Positions 1 through 8,664 are shown, counted from the stretch's first letter. The stretch is 64,000 bases of DNA from Sphingomonas mucosissima (GCF_002197665.1 NZ_NBBJ01000002.1:124001-188000); one strand, 5' to 3'. Numbers and translations: made by a program. Notes: a model not told the origin generated them from the sequence alone.

Positions 1-467
1 CGTGCGTCCTCGATCGCCCGCGCCATGAAAAGCTGATCGCCGAGCTGCGCTCGATCGGCTGCGGCGTGGTGCTGATCGGTGACGGCGACGTGGCGGGCGT
101 GATCGCCACAACCGATCCGGACACCACCATCGATGTGTATATGGGTTCGGGCGGCGCACCGGAGGGCGTGCTGGCCTGCGCCGCGCTGCGCTGCGTCGGT
201 GGCCAGTTCAAGGGACGGCTGCTGTTCCGCAACGAGGACGAGCGCGCCCGTGCCCGCAAGTGGGGCATCACCGATCTCGACAAGCAATATGACCTGAAGG
301 AGCTGGCGAAAGGCGATTGCATCTTCGCCGCCACCGGCGTGACCGATGGTTCGCTGCTTGAAGGCGTGAAGCGGCGCGGCAAGACCATGACGACCGAAAG
401 CGTCGTGATGCGCGCGTCCTCGGGCACTGTCCGCTGGGTGAAGGGTGAGCATCGGCTCGACCGTTGA
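1..467 (+). CDS. glpX: Fructose-1,6-bisphosphatase class II, 3' part
   Basis: The 3' end of a gene that starts before the window; the reading frame is open from the first complete codon at position 3. It reads VLDRPRHEKLIAEL and then IGDGDVAGVI, followed by YMGSGGAPEGVLAC, all characteristic of GlpX-type (class II) fructose-1,6-bisphosphatases. These enzymes dephosphorylate fructose-1,6-bisphosphate in gluconeogenesis in the cytoplasm. About 154 residues are visible of a family length near 320, so the N-terminal metal-binding half lies outside. The C-terminus is complete, with a TGA stop. In some bacteria the family also acts on sedoheptulose-1,7-bisphosphate, which cannot be decided here. 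Confidence 0.93.
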   Translation, partial: CVLDRPRHEKLIAELRSIGCGVVLIGDGDVAGVIATTDPDTTIDVYMGSGGAPEGVLACAALRCVGGQFKGRLLFRNEDERARARKWGITDLDKQYDLKELAKGDCIFAATGVTDGSLLEGVKRRGKTMTTESVVMRASSGTVRWVKGEHRLDR

Positions 468-484
468 TTCCGGGTAGCTAGCGG

Positions 485-1255
485 ATGCTGGCCGCAGCGC
501 TGCTTTTTGCCGCGCTCGGCCTGCTGGCGCACGGCTGGTGGACCAAGCGGAGCCTCGCGGCGCGGATCGCCCGCGCGGCTCGCGGGCGATCCGCCTCTCG
601 CCCGCGCTCGACCTTGGGTTGGGCGCTCGGCATCTTCGTCACCTATGGCGCCACGGCGCTGGTCGCGCTGGCGCTGCTCGGCCGGCCTGAGGCGCTGACC
701 GATCTACCTGTCGAGCTTGGCGAGGCGGCGCGCCTGGTGGGCATCGCCCCGCTGCCGGTCGACGCTCTTGTTTCGGTGGGCTGGTCGCTCGGCGCTGGAT
801 TTGTCCTGGGCGCGCTGGCGGTGATCGTAATGGCGCGGCGCGGGTGGCTACGCTTTGCCACCATGTATCGCTCACCAGCGGTCGCGACGACCCGTGCGGA
901 GGCGGGGCCTGCCCTGCTGCTCGCCGCGGCGGCTGGGATCGGCGAGGAATTGTTCTTCCGCCTGCTGATCCCGCTGCTCACCGCGATGATCACGGGCAGC
1001 GGCGTGGCCGGCTGCCTGCTCGGCTGGGCGGCGTTCACGTTGGCGCATCGCTATCAGGGGGCGCTCAGCATGGGCGCGGTCGCAATCGTCGGCGCGGTGC
1101 TGGGGTGGCTGTATCTCGCCACCGGCCTGTTGTGGCTGGCGATGCTGCTCCACACGGTGGTGGATGCCAATGCGCTGGTGCTGCGCCCCTGGCTCGAAAA
1201 GCTGGGCAGGCACGGCGCAGATAGAAGAAGGGGAGCGACTGGCGCTCCCCGATAA
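485..1255 (+). CDS. CPBP-family intramembrane protease (CAAX/Rce1-like)
   Basis: 256 residues with about seven hydrophobic segments. The three motifs of the CPBP (Abi/Rce1) glutamate intramembrane protease family are in order: EELFFR (EExxxR) near residue 154, FTLAH (FxxxH) near residue 185, and LLHTVVDAN near residue 222. Members sit in the inner membrane; characterised eukaryotic relatives cleave prenylated CAAX proteins, but bacterial substrates are mostly unknown and none is suggested here. The gene starts 18 bases after the glpX stop and may be cotranscribed with it. It converges on nusG with only 2 bases between stop codons, and the nusG terminator hairpin lies inside its last codons. 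Confidence 0.82.
   Translation: MLAAALLFAALGLLAHGWWTKRSLAARIARAARGRSASRPRSTLGWALGIFVTYGATALVALALLGRPEALTDLPVELGEAARLVGIAPLPVDALVSVGWSLGAGFVLGALAVIVMARRGWLRFATMYRSPAVATTRAEAGPALLLAAAAGIGEELFFRLLIPLLTAMITGSGVAGCLLGWAAFTLAHRYQGALSMGAVAIVGAVLGWLYLATGLLWLAMLLHTVVDANALVLRPWLEKLGRHGADRRRGATGAPR
1220..1250 (-). terminator. Rho-independent terminator of secE-nusG
   Basis: An 8-bp perfect stem (GGGGAGCG with CGCTCCCC, 1230-1250) with a 5-base loop. On the minus strand it is followed by CTTCTTCTAT. It starts 8 bases after the nusG stop and is embedded in the 3' end of the convergent CPBP gene, so it may act in both directions. Confidence 0.75.
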
Positions 1256-1257
1256 AA

Positions 1258-1794
1258 TTACTTGCTGCGCTCGACCTGTTCGAAATCGAGCTCCACCGGC
1301 GTGGCACGGCCGAAGATCGACACCGACACCTTCACCTTGGACTTGTCGAAATCCAGTTCCTCGACAGTGCCGTTGAAGCTCGCGAACGGACCTTCAAGAA
1401 CCTTGACGGCATCGCCGATCTCGAAGTCGACCTTCATCTTCGCCTTGGGCGCCGCTGCAGCCTCTTCCTTGCTGTTCAGCATGCGCGTGGCTTCCGCCTC
1501 GCTGATCGCCTGCGGCTTGCCCGAGGAGCCAAGGAAGCCCGTCACCTTGGGCGTGTTCTTGACGAGGTGATAGACCTGGTCGGTCATGTCGAGCTTGGCG
1601 AGCACATAGCCGGGCATAAACTTGCGCTCGACTTGGATCTTCTTGCCGCGGCGCGCTTCCTGCACCGTTTCGGTCGGCACTTCGATGCGCTCCACGAGCT
1701 GCTCCAGGCCCATGCGACTGGCTTCGGCCATGATCGCGTCGCGAACCTTGCCTTCAAAGCCGGAATAAGCGTGGATGATGTACCAGCGTGCCAT
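1258..1794 (-). CDS. nusG: Transcription termination/antitermination factor NusG
   Basis: 178 residues, the usual length. The N-terminal NGN domain (about 1-110) begins RWYIIHAYSGFE and contains RKFMPGYVLAKLD; the C-terminal KOW domain contains GDAVKVLEGPFASFNGTVEE. NusG binds the RNA polymerase clamp and couples it to Rho or to ribosomal S10. The gene lies 20 bases downstream of secE, the near-universal secE-nusG order. The usual ribosomal protein genes (rplK, rplA) do not follow; a terminator closes the unit here. Confidence 0.98.
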   Translation of the reverse strand: MARWYIIHAYSGFEGKVRDAIMAEASRMGLEQLVERIEVPTETVQEARRGKKIQVERKFMPGYVLAKLDMTDQVYHLVKNTPKVTGFLGSSGKPQAISEAEATRMLNSKEEAAAAPKAKMKVDFEIGDAVKVLEGPFASFNGTVEELDFDKSKVKVSVSIFGRATPVELDFEQVERSK

Positions 1795-1814
1795 GTGGGG
1801 ACGCGTCCTTCCTG

Positions 1815-2012
1815 TTACTTGGCCAGGCTCAGCAGCGCGTTGACGATCGCATTGAACGCCGTGTCCACGCCGAGGAAGAAGAGCGCCAGGATCGTTGTCA
1901 TGATCATCACCATGACGCCGGTCATGATCGTCTCGCGCCGGCTCGGCCAGACGACCTTCTTGGTCTCGGCGCGAACCTGGTTGATGAATTCGATCGGGGA
2001 CGTCTTCGCCAC
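1815..2012 (-). CDS. secE: Preprotein translocase subunit SecE
   Basis: 65 residues, the short single-span SecE form. An N-terminal amphipathic stretch with the conserved KKVVWPSRRET motif is followed by one transmembrane helix (about 30-58). SecE clamps SecY in the inner-membrane protein-conducting channel. It lies directly upstream of nusG on the same strand. Upstream are a lipoprotein gene and tRNA-Trp, so the common tRNA-Trp/secE linkage is kept but interrupted. Confidence 0.96.
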   Translation of the reverse strand: MAKTSPIEFINQVRAETKKVVWPSRRETIMTGVMVMIMTTILALFFLGVDTAFNAIVNALLSLAK

Positions 2013-2136
2013 GTGCCTTGCCTTTTATTCGTTCCGTCCGATGCGGGGCATAACCTCTCTACCGCTTCCCTTGTGAGGAAACGGTGAAGGGGCCGTCCGC
2101 GCTGTCGGATGCGACCGGCGAGATAGCGCCGCACAG

Positions 2137-2179
2137 GTGCAAGAGCAAGGGGAGAGCGGTTTTCGCTCCCGAGCCCCTT
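2137..2179 (-). terminator. Possible terminator of the lipoprotein gene
   Basis: On the minus strand, immediately after the lipoprotein stop codon, AAGGGG and GAGCG pair with CGCTC and CCCCTT (2147-2179). There is a bulge on each side, an AAAAC loop and a weak T-rich tail (TTGCTCTTGC). Imperfect, so uncertain. Confidence 0.4.
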
Positions 2180-2662
2180 TTACTGGCGGATCAATTCCAC
2201 CGATACATCGCGAACCTTGGGCGCGCCGCGCTGCGTGTCCAGGTCGCATTCGCGATCCTCGACCACCTCCAGCACGGACTTCCCCGCTTCGGCCGGATTG
2301 TCGCTCACCATCTTCACCGGACAGCGCCAGGCAAGGTTGAACGGCTTGCCCCATTGCTCGCCCCGAGCCTCGGCATAAGCGTAGCACGTGGCTCCCACCA
2401 TGTCGGCCCCAGCAAAGCGGTAACCCCCGGTATCAACGAGCTCGCGGATTACGCCGCCGCCGTATTCGCGTCCTTCGGGCGTTGAGACAAAGGCGGCGCG
2501 CAGCGAGCTGTTGCCGCTTTCGCTCGCCGTGGTGAGGCCCCCGCACAGTTCGGCGTCGGCGTTGTTCTGATCGTCCGACGCGGCGACCGGCACCGGAGCG
2601 GGCGCCGAGTCGCACCCCGTCAGCACAAGGGCGCAGGCAAGGATCAGGGGCAGGGGTTTCAT
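2180..2662 (-). CDS. Predicted lipoprotein of unknown function
   Basis: 160 residues from the ATG at 2662, chosen because a lipoprotein signal peptide follows immediately: MKPLPLILACALVLTGC, with the lipobox cysteine at residue 17. An upstream in-frame start would place 13 extra residues before the signal. After an Ala/Pro linker the mature part contains four more cysteines, which could form disulfides in the periplasm. No family is recognised. It sits between tRNA-Trp and secE, separated from secE by 167 bases that include a possible terminator, so it is probably its own unit. Confidence 0.72.
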   Translation of the reverse strand: MKPLPLILACALVLTGCDSAPAPVPVAASDDQNNADAELCGGLTTASESGNSSLRAAFVSTPEGREYGGGVIRELVDTGGYRFAGADMVGATCYAYAEARGEQWGKPFNLAWRCPVKMVSDNPAEAGKSVLEVVEDRECDLDTQRGAPKVRDVSVELIRQ

Positions 2663-2740
2663 TGGTTTTCCGGCCAGACGGGCGCAGGTGAACACCCGCA
2701 CGCAGTAATTCCCGGCCGATCGGCCGAACCGTGAAAAGGC

Positions 2741-2817
2741 TGGCAGGGGAGCTCGGATTCGAACCGAGGGCCTTCGGTTTTGGAGACCGACGCTCTAACC
2801 AGCTGAGCTACACCCCT
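2741..2817 (-). tRNA. trnW: tRNA-Trp (anticodon CCA)
   Basis: A 77-nt cloverleaf read on the minus strand. The D-stem is GCTC/GAGC, the anticodon stem TCGGT/ACCGA with loop CTCCAAA (anticodon CCA), the T-stem CTCGG/CCGAG with loop TTCGAAT, the discriminator is G, and CCA is encoded. The acceptor stem AGGGGTG/CTCCCCT has a T-T opposition at the sixth pair (position 6 with 67), where C-G or T-A would be expected. Linkage to secE-nusG is common in proteobacteria and supports the call. Confidence 0.95.
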
Positions 2818-2854
2818 GCAGTAGCATCGCCCTTAGCGGCGCGCGCCGCGCTGT

Positions 2855-5203
2855 TCAAGCCGCGCGCGTTGCGGATCTGTTGCGAAGCGCGATCGCGCGT
2901 GCTTCGGCGACCGGGAGCGGACGGCCGAAGTGATAGCCCTGGATCTTGGAGCAGCCGAGCACGCGAATCAGCGCCAGCTCGTCGGCGGTCTCCACGCCTT
3001 CCGCTGTCGTGGCCATGCCAAGGCTGTTGGCGAGGGCCACCACGGCGCGAATGATCGCCAGCGCTTCGGGCACCCCGCGCGACGCACCGGTCACGAAGCT
3101 GCGATCGATCTTGATGGTGGAAAAACGCGTGCGGGAGAGATAGCCGAGCGAAGAATAGCCGGTGCCAAAGTCATCCAGGCTGAGCCGCACGCCGAGTTCC
3201 AGGATGCGCTCCAGCGCCTGAACCGCGCTCGTGGCCTCGCGCATGAAAACGCTTTCGGTGACCTCAAGCTCCAGCCGATGCGGCGAAAGGCGGCTTGTGG
3301 CCAGCGATTGGGCGACCACCGCGCCGAAATTCGGGTTGTGCAACTGTTCGGGGGACACGTTGACGGCGACCCGCACGTCGTCGGGCCAATGCGCGGCCTC
3401 CTCACACGCTGTGCGCACGACCCACTCGCCGATCGGGCCGATCAGCCGCGTTTCCTCGGCGATCGGGATGAACTTCGCCGGCGAGATGGTCCCATGTTCC
3501 GGGCTGCACCAGCGCAGCAGCGCTTCGAAGCCGACCAGCCGCTCACTCGCGGCATCAACCACCGGCTGGTAATCGAGGTGAAGCTCGCCTTTCTCCAGCG
3601 CCCTGCGCAGCGCCATTTCAAGCACGCGGCGCTCCTCGGCATCGGCGTGGAGCTGCGGCTCATAGGCGTGGAAGACGCCGCCGCCTGCATCCTTGGAGCG
3701 ATACAGCGCCAAATCCGCCGAGCGGATCAGCGTTTCGGCTGTGCGCCCGTCGCGCGGCGAGGTCGCAACACCCACGGAGGCGCCGATGTACAGCGTGTGC
3801 TGGTCCACCTCATACGGGCGTGAAAGCGTCTCGATGATGCGCTGCGCCAGCTTCTCGACGCGGCTGGCGTCGGTGGCATCGTTCATGACCACGGCAAATT
3901 CGTCGCCGCCCAGGCGCCCGATCAGTTCGTTCTCGGTGATCAGTTCCGCCAGCCGTTCCGAAACGCGGCCGAGCAGGCGATCCCCGATCGGATGGCCGAG
4001 CGTGTCGTTCACGGCCTTGAAGCGGTCGAGATCGATCATCATGAACGCGGCGCGGCTGCCCCAGCGCTCCGCCTCGGCCAGCGCGCGGCCAAGCGCTTCG
4101 TTGACCAGCAGGCGATTCGGCAGTCCGGTCAGCGCGTCAAAGCGCGCCATCCGGTTGATCTTGTCCGCCGAGGCGCGCTGTTCGGTCACATCCGACCCGA
4201 CGCCGCGGAAGCCGACATACTGGCCGCGATCGTCGAGACGCGGGTTGGCGGTGATCTCCCACCAGCGCTGCTCGCCATTCACCGTCAACGGCAGCGAGAG
4301 ATCGCGAAACGCCTCGCGCCGCTTCAGCTTGTCGGCAAGCAGGCGAAGCGCGGGCGCGAAGTCGCCGGTCTCCCAACTCGCACCAGCCAGCGCCTGAAGC
4401 ACGGGCATGCCGTCCAATTGCTCGGGCGTGCTGCCCAGCGCATGGGCGAGGCGCGGGCTCACCTTGCACAAGCGGCGCTGCGAATCGGTTTCCCACAGCC
4501 AGTCGGCACCGCTGTCCTCGAACTCGCCGAGGAGCAGGCTGACGGTCTCGTGGCTTTCCGACAGGTTCATCTCGAACGCGCGCAGCATCAGCAGGAAGCG
4601 CGCCCGGGCCAGGCAAGTGGCCGCCAGGAACGCGCCCAGCATCATGGTGGCTCCGGCCGTCAGGAATTGCTGTTGCAGCAGCAGCAGCAGCGATGCCGTG
4701 AACGCCACCCCGCCGATGAACGCCAAAGCCGCAAGCACCAGCGGGGCCATGGCATAGGCGACCGCGGCCATCAGCACCGACAGGACCATCCACAGGCCAA
4801 AGGTGAATTGCGGCGCCAATGACGCAAAGACCAGCGGCGGAAAGCTCCACATCGCCGCCAGGGCGAGCCCTTCGAGCGCCGTGTCGCGCAAGTCCTGGAT
4901 AGAGGCATAGCCTTCTTCCAGGTGGCGGGTGCGCAGCCGCCGGACCGTCACCGTTGCGGCGATCGCGATCAATGCGGCAAACCAGCTGGCGAGCCACCAG
5001 GCGGGCAGCGCGTGCTGGAACAGCATAACGATCGCCACGCCGCTCATCAGGTTCGCTGCCAGCACCAGAGGCGCCAAGCGACGGCCGGCAAACAACTGCG
5101 TCGCGCGCAGGCGACTCCAGAAAACCGGGTCGTCGCCTTCACGAATGCCAAGCAACTGCCGAAGCGACACAGGCATGGGGCGCTGGGTTGACGGTGAGCT
5201 CAC
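2855..5203 (-). CDS. Membrane GGDEF-EAL c-di-GMP turnover protein with PAS domain
   Basis: 782 residues. The N-terminal part (about 40-215) has five or six hydrophobic segments. A PAS-like domain (about 230-345) ends in VGFRGVGSDVTEQR. The GGDEF domain (about 350-510) has intact GGDEF and DLDRFKAVND motifs. The EAL domain (about 525-770) keeps EALLRW, NVSPEQL, ELEVTES, DDFGTGYSS, KIDRSFV and EGVET. Both a diguanylate cyclase and a phosphodiesterase site therefore look complete. No RxxD inhibitory site is found five residues before GGDEF. It starts with GTG at 5203; an ATG lies nine codons in. The net activity cannot be told from sequence. Confidence 0.92.
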   Translation of the reverse strand: MSSPSTQRPMPVSLRQLLGIREGDDPVFWSRLRATQLFAGRRLAPLVLAANLMSGVAIVMLFQHALPAWWLASWFAALIAIAATVTVRRLRTRHLEEGYASIQDLRDTALEGLALAAMWSFPPLVFASLAPQFTFGLWMVLSVLMAAVAYAMAPLVLAALAFIGGVAFTASLLLLLQQQFLTAGATMMLGAFLAATCLARARFLLMLRAFEMNLSESHETVSLLLGEFEDSGADWLWETDSQRRLCKVSPRLAHALGSTPEQLDGMPVLQALAGASWETGDFAPALRLLADKLKRREAFRDLSLPLTVNGEQRWWEITANPRLDDRGQYVGFRGVGSDVTEQRASADKINRMARFDALTGLPNRLLVNEALGRALAEAERWGSRAAFMMIDLDRFKAVNDTLGHPIGDRLLGRVSERLAELITENELIGRLGGDEFAVVMNDATDASRVEKLAQRIIETLSRPYEVDQHTLYIGASVGVATSPRDGRTAETLIRSADLALYRSKDAGGGVFHAYEPQLHADAEERRVLEMALRRALEKGELHLDYQPVVDAASERLVGFEALLRWCSPEHGTISPAKFIPIAEETRLIGPIGEWVVRTACEEAAHWPDDVRVAVNVSPEQLHNPNFGAVVAQSLATSRLSPHRLELEVTESVFMREATSAVQALERILELGVRLSLDDFGTGYSSLGYLSRTRFSTIKIDRSFVTGASRGVPEALAIIRAVVALANSLGMATTAEGVETADELALIRVLGCSKIQGYHFGRPLPVAEARAIALRNRSATRAA

Positions 5204-5298
5204 GACCGCACTTATGACGCTTTAGTGTTTACTGATCGTTGCGTTCCTCCGCGCAAATCGCTGTGACTTGGGCCACCCGGTGACGAAAACTTCTGCGC

Positions 5299-6210
5299 TC
5301 AGTGTGCCCGTGTCAGCGAGAAGGTCAGCCTGGGAACGTGGACCACGACAGATCCGGCGCGCGCATCCTCGCGCGCGATGGACCAATGATGGTGCGACGA
5401 CCCCACCAGCTTGCCGCGGATCGGATCGCGCCCGTAATCGGTCGCGGCAACGGTGACGTCCTGCCCGGCCAGCGCCGCGTCCGCGGGAAGGACCGAGGCC
5501 TCGGCCGGTGTGGCGTCGCGCGCGGCGGCAATAGCGTCTTCCCGCGTCGCCGAACTGCGATCACCATGGCCGATGCCGCGAACCCGGTCATACCAGGCAC
5601 TGAGCCCCGGCAAATCCTCGAACGCCGCTGCGCCCGGCGCGTGGAAGGAGCGCACGAACCACAGATTGTAATAGCACGTGGCGTCGATCAGCCCCGGCTC
5701 CTCGCCCGACAGAAAGGCACGGCCATCGCCCAGTTGCTCGCTGATCAGCGCGGCATGGGCGCGCAGCTGCCCGGCCATGTGCGGCACGGCTGCCCGCATG
5801 GCGGCGGGATCGAAGGGCTGGCCGCTGAGCTGTTCGCGATCCTTCTTGAACGCGGGATCGACGGCATCGCCCAGCCCGCCGAAGATCACCGCCACCGCGG
5901 CCTGGAAGAAGGACCGGTCGGTCCATTGCGCCAGCGCTTGGTCGATCCCGGGCGTGCGCGCAGGAAAGAGCGTGCGTTCCGGGAAGCGGCGTTCAAGCTC
6001 GCGGACGATCAGAACGCTGTCGCAGTAAATGTCCGCGCCGATCTGCATCACCGGGATCCGGCGATATGCCCCGGTGAGCGCCAGCAGATCCGGCTTGGGC
6101 ATGATCACCGGCTGATCCACCGCTGCCCAGGATAGCTGCTTGATGCCGAGACAAATGCGCACCTTCTCCGAAAAGGGTGAGCTGTCATATTGGTGCAGAA
6201 GGATGGTCAT
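5299..6210 (-). CDS. Glutathione S-transferase family protein
   Basis: 303 residues. The thioredoxin-fold N-terminal domain reads LHQYDSSPFSEKVRICLG, with S/F where other GSTs have the active-site Ser/Cys. It then has YRRIPVMQIGADIYCDSVLIVRELE, the GSH-binding Pro-Val and Asp-Ser region. An all-helical C-terminal domain and about 70 extra C-terminal residues follow. The ATG at 6210 is chosen because GGGAGGGG lies eight bases upstream; an in-frame start 15 codons earlier lacks this. The substrate is unknown. It is monocistronic and divergent from the serine hydrolase gene. Confidence 0.82.
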   Translation of the reverse strand: MTILLHQYDSSPFSEKVRICLGIKQLSWAAVDQPVIMPKPDLLALTGAYRRIPVMQIGADIYCDSVLIVRELERRFPERTLFPARTPGIDQALAQWTDRSFFQAAVAVIFGGLGDAVDPAFKKDREQLSGQPFDPAAMRAAVPHMAGQLRAHAALISEQLGDGRAFLSGEEPGLIDATCYYNLWFVRSFHAPGAAAFEDLPGLSAWYDRVRGIGHGDRSSATREDAIAAARDATPAEASVLPADAALAGQDVTVAATDYGRDPIRGKLVGSSHHHWSIAREDARAGSVVVHVPRLTFSLTRAH

Positions 6211-6357
6211 GTGGCAGTCCCCTCCCGATCGCTGCTCGTGCGGCAGCATCGGCATGGCCTAGCGCGCCGGTGAACTAAGTCGACCGTTTTCTTTGTCGCG
6301 GGGGCGATTGCCAAGGCGTGTGGGGGTTGCGAGGGTTCAGGCGAGGGAGAATGCCGC

Positions 6358-7518
6358 GTGATCCTGCTCGCCATTGCCGCTGCGACCATGCCGGTCGCCA
6401 CCGTTCGGGTCGCCTTTGATCGCAAGGGCGAGGTACAGGTCGAAACGACAGGCATGGCGGACGTCGAGGCTGGCCGCGCGGTGACCGCGGACGACCCGGT
6501 CCGCATCGCCTCCATTTCGAAGCTGGTGACAGCGATCGGCGTCATGCGCCTGGTCGAGCAGGGGGTGCTCGATCTGGACGCGGACGTCTCGAGGCAGCTC
6601 GGCTGGCGGCTGCGCAACCCGGCCTATCCCGAGAGGCCGATCACCCTGCGGCTGCTGTTGTCGCACCAGTCGAGCCTGACCGACGCGGGCGGCTATCTGC
6701 TGGCACTTGATGATCGGCTGCAGGACAAATTGGCCGATCCGAAGGCGTGGGACGCGCAGCATCCGCCCGGCAGCTTCTTCCGTTATACCAACCTGAATTT
6801 CCCCGTGGTCGCCGCCGTGATGGAGCGAGCGACCGGCGAGCGGTTTGATCAACTGATGCAGCGGCTGGTCCTTCAGCCGCTTGCGCTTGACGCTTGCTTC
6901 AACTGGGCAACCTGCAGCCTCGCGGTGAAATCACGCGCCGTCGTTCTGTATGAAAACGGCAAGGCCGTTCGCGATGAGCCAGCCTTTGTCGCCGGCTGCC
7001 CCGTCACGCCGGCGCGCGATGGCTCCTGCGATCTGTCGCTGTGGCGACCGGGCACCAATGGCAGCCACTTCTCGCCGCAGGGTGGCTTGCGCATCTCAAT
7101 GCGCGGCCTGGCAAAGATCGGGCGTTTGCTGCTCGGCGACGGCGCGGTTGATGGCGTGCGGCTGCTGTCTCCTGCCTCCATGGCCGCCCTGACCACGCCG
7201 GCGTGGACGTTCAACGGCCGCAATGGCGTCCAGAACGAGGAAGCGGAGAGCGGCATACAGGCTGGTGGGTTCAACTGCCGCTATGGCTTGGCCGTCAGCT
7301 TCACCGCGACGCCGCTGCCGGCGTGCCGCGACGATCCGGTTGGCGACAAGCGGGGGCGGATCGGCCATGCGGGCGAGGCTTATGGCTTGCGATCGGGCTT
7401 GTGGGTGGATCGCGCCGCCGGGACAGGTATTGCCTATTTCGCCACTGACGTGCCCAGCGAGCCGGGCGAGCGATCCGCGCTGTCGCTGACGGAGGAGCGC
7501 TTGGCCGCGGGGAAGTAG
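6358..7518 (+). CDS. Beta-lactamase-fold serine hydrolase (class C/PBP-like)
   Basis: 386 residues beginning with a short hydrophobic stretch (ILLAIAAATMPVA) that may be a signal peptide; the start is GTG. The catalytic SxxK is seen as SISK (about residue 57) in the context DDPVRIASISKLVTAI, and YTN at about residue 143 matches the YxN motif. This is the beta-lactamase family that covers AmpC-like enzymes, D-aminopeptidases and esterases. Four cysteines in the second half (for example CFNWATC) could form disulfides. The sequence does not say whether it is a lactamase, peptidase or esterase; a clear KTG box was not picked out. Confidence 0.78.
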   Translation: MILLAIAAATMPVATVRVAFDRKGEVQVETTGMADVEAGRAVTADDPVRIASISKLVTAIGVMRLVEQGVLDLDADVSRQLGWRLRNPAYPERPITLRLLLSHQSSLTDAGGYLLALDDRLQDKLADPKAWDAQHPPGSFFRYTNLNFPVVAAVMERATGERFDQLMQRLVLQPLALDACFNWATCSLAVKSRAVVLYENGKAVRDEPAFVAGCPVTPARDGSCDLSLWRPGTNGSHFSPQGGLRISMRGLAKIGRLLLGDGAVDGVRLLSPASMAALTTPAWTFNGRNGVQNEEAESGIQAGGFNCRYGLAVSFTATPLPACRDDPVGDKRGRIGHAGEAYGLRSGLWVDRAAGTGIAYFATDVPSEPGERSALSLTEERLAAGK

Positions 7519-7530
7519 ATCCTGCGAAAT

Positions 7531-7555
7531 CCTCCTCAAGCCGTGCTTGGGGAGG
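7531..7555. terminator. Bidirectional hairpin between convergent genes
   Basis: CCTCCTCAAGC pairs with GCTTGGGGAGG (11 pairs, one T-G) around a CGT loop. It lies between the stop codons of the serine hydrolase (7518) and the phosphotransferase (7558). The tails are only modestly T-rich (ATTTC on the minus strand). Confidence 0.6.
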
Positions 7556-7557
7556 CT

Positions 7558-8664
7558 CTACATCAACGGCTTGTCGATCCGGCGTAGCGCCCGTTCGAAC
7601 AAGGAGATGGTGTGGGCGTGCAGCTGGTCGCCGATCGGCTTGGGCGTCAGGCCGGCACAAGCGCGCGCGTGGCTTCCCTCCAGGATCGCACCGAGCTTGA
7701 ACGGCGCCAGCACCGTGTACCACCGCGCCTCCGCCGCGGTGCGGCCCGTCGCGGCAAGATAACGATCGACGATCTCGGCAAGGGTAGGAAAACCCTCCCA
7801 CGGCGTCACTGACAGCCGCTGATGCGGCTCGTCCGGATCGCGCCAGGTGGCGGTGAGCCAGCCGAGGTCGAGCATCGGATCGCCGCGAGTCGCCAGCTCC
7901 CAGTCGACGATCGCCGCAAGGGCGGGCGAATCGGGCCGGTACATGACGTTGGAGAGGTGATAATCGCCGTGGATCAGGCCGGGCTGCATCGTCGTCGGGC
8001 GGTTCGCCTCCAGCCAAGCGCAGATCGCCTCCACGTCGGGCAGCGCGTCGGGCCCGGTCCAGCCTTCGAACTTGGCATAGCCGTCGAGCTGCGCGCGCCA
8101 GCGCGGCACCTGCCGCTCCAGCCACCCGTCGAGCTTGCCGAGATCATCGAGCCCCGCCTCATGCGGGTCGATGCGGGACAGCGCCACCGCGCCATCCACG
8201 ATCGCCTCACCCATCTGGCGGCGCACCTCCGCGCTGCCGGCGTGGAGCGGCGGCAGGCCCACGGTGGCGTTGAAGCCATCGATCGGCTCCATCAGGTAGA
8301 AAGCAGTGCCGAGCACGGCGGGATCGCCCTCGCCGGCGATAAAGCCGGGGTGCGGCACGTCCGATCCGGCGATGGCGGACAGCACCTTCATCTCGCGCCG
8401 CATCACCTCGTCGCTTTCGGGGCGGGGGCGGCGCGGCGGGCGGCGCAGGACGTAGGTGCGGCCGGCACGGTCGAAGCGCAGCAGGATGTTCTGTGTCCCA
8501 CCGCCCAGCGTATCAGCATGTTCGATCGGCCCGTCGCCCAGGGCCTTGCCATCCATCCAGCGCGCGAGCGCCTCGAGGTCGATCAGTTCCGCCCAAGCCT
8601 CGCGGTCGTGCGCCAGCGTCGCCACGATCCCTCTCCCGCTATCATAAGTCGTTCGCTTTACCAT
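7558..8664 (-). CDS. Phosphotransferase family protein (APH/ACAD10-N-like)
   Basis: 368 residues with a protein-kinase-like aminoglycoside phosphotransferase fold: a glycine-rich LGGGTQNILLRF near residue 53, the catalytic loop LIHGDYHLSN (about 238) and the metal site IVDWELATRGDP (about 259). This subgroup resembles the N-terminal kinase domain of ACAD10 and is often found with acyl-CoA dehydrogenases, so a lipid or hydroxy-acid substrate is more likely than an antibiotic (inference). It is divergent from a TetR regulator with 75 bases between starts, a layout that suggests TetR control. Confidence 0.82.
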   Translation of the reverse strand: MVKRTTYDSGRGIVATLAHDREAWAELIDLEALARWMDGKALGDGPIEHADTLGGGTQNILLRFDRAGRTYVLRRPPRRPRPESDEVMRREMKVLSAIAGSDVPHPGFIAGEGDPAVLGTAFYLMEPIDGFNATVGLPPLHAGSAEVRRQMGEAIVDGAVALSRIDPHEAGLDDLGKLDGWLERQVPRWRAQLDGYAKFEGWTGPDALPDVEAICAWLEANRPTTMQPGLIHGDYHLSNVMYRPDSPALAAIVDWELATRGDPMLDLGWLTATWRDPDEPHQRLSVTPWEGFPTLAEIVDRYLAATGRTAAEARWYTVLAPFKLGAILEGSHARACAGLTPKPIGDQLHAHTISLFERALRRIDKPLM

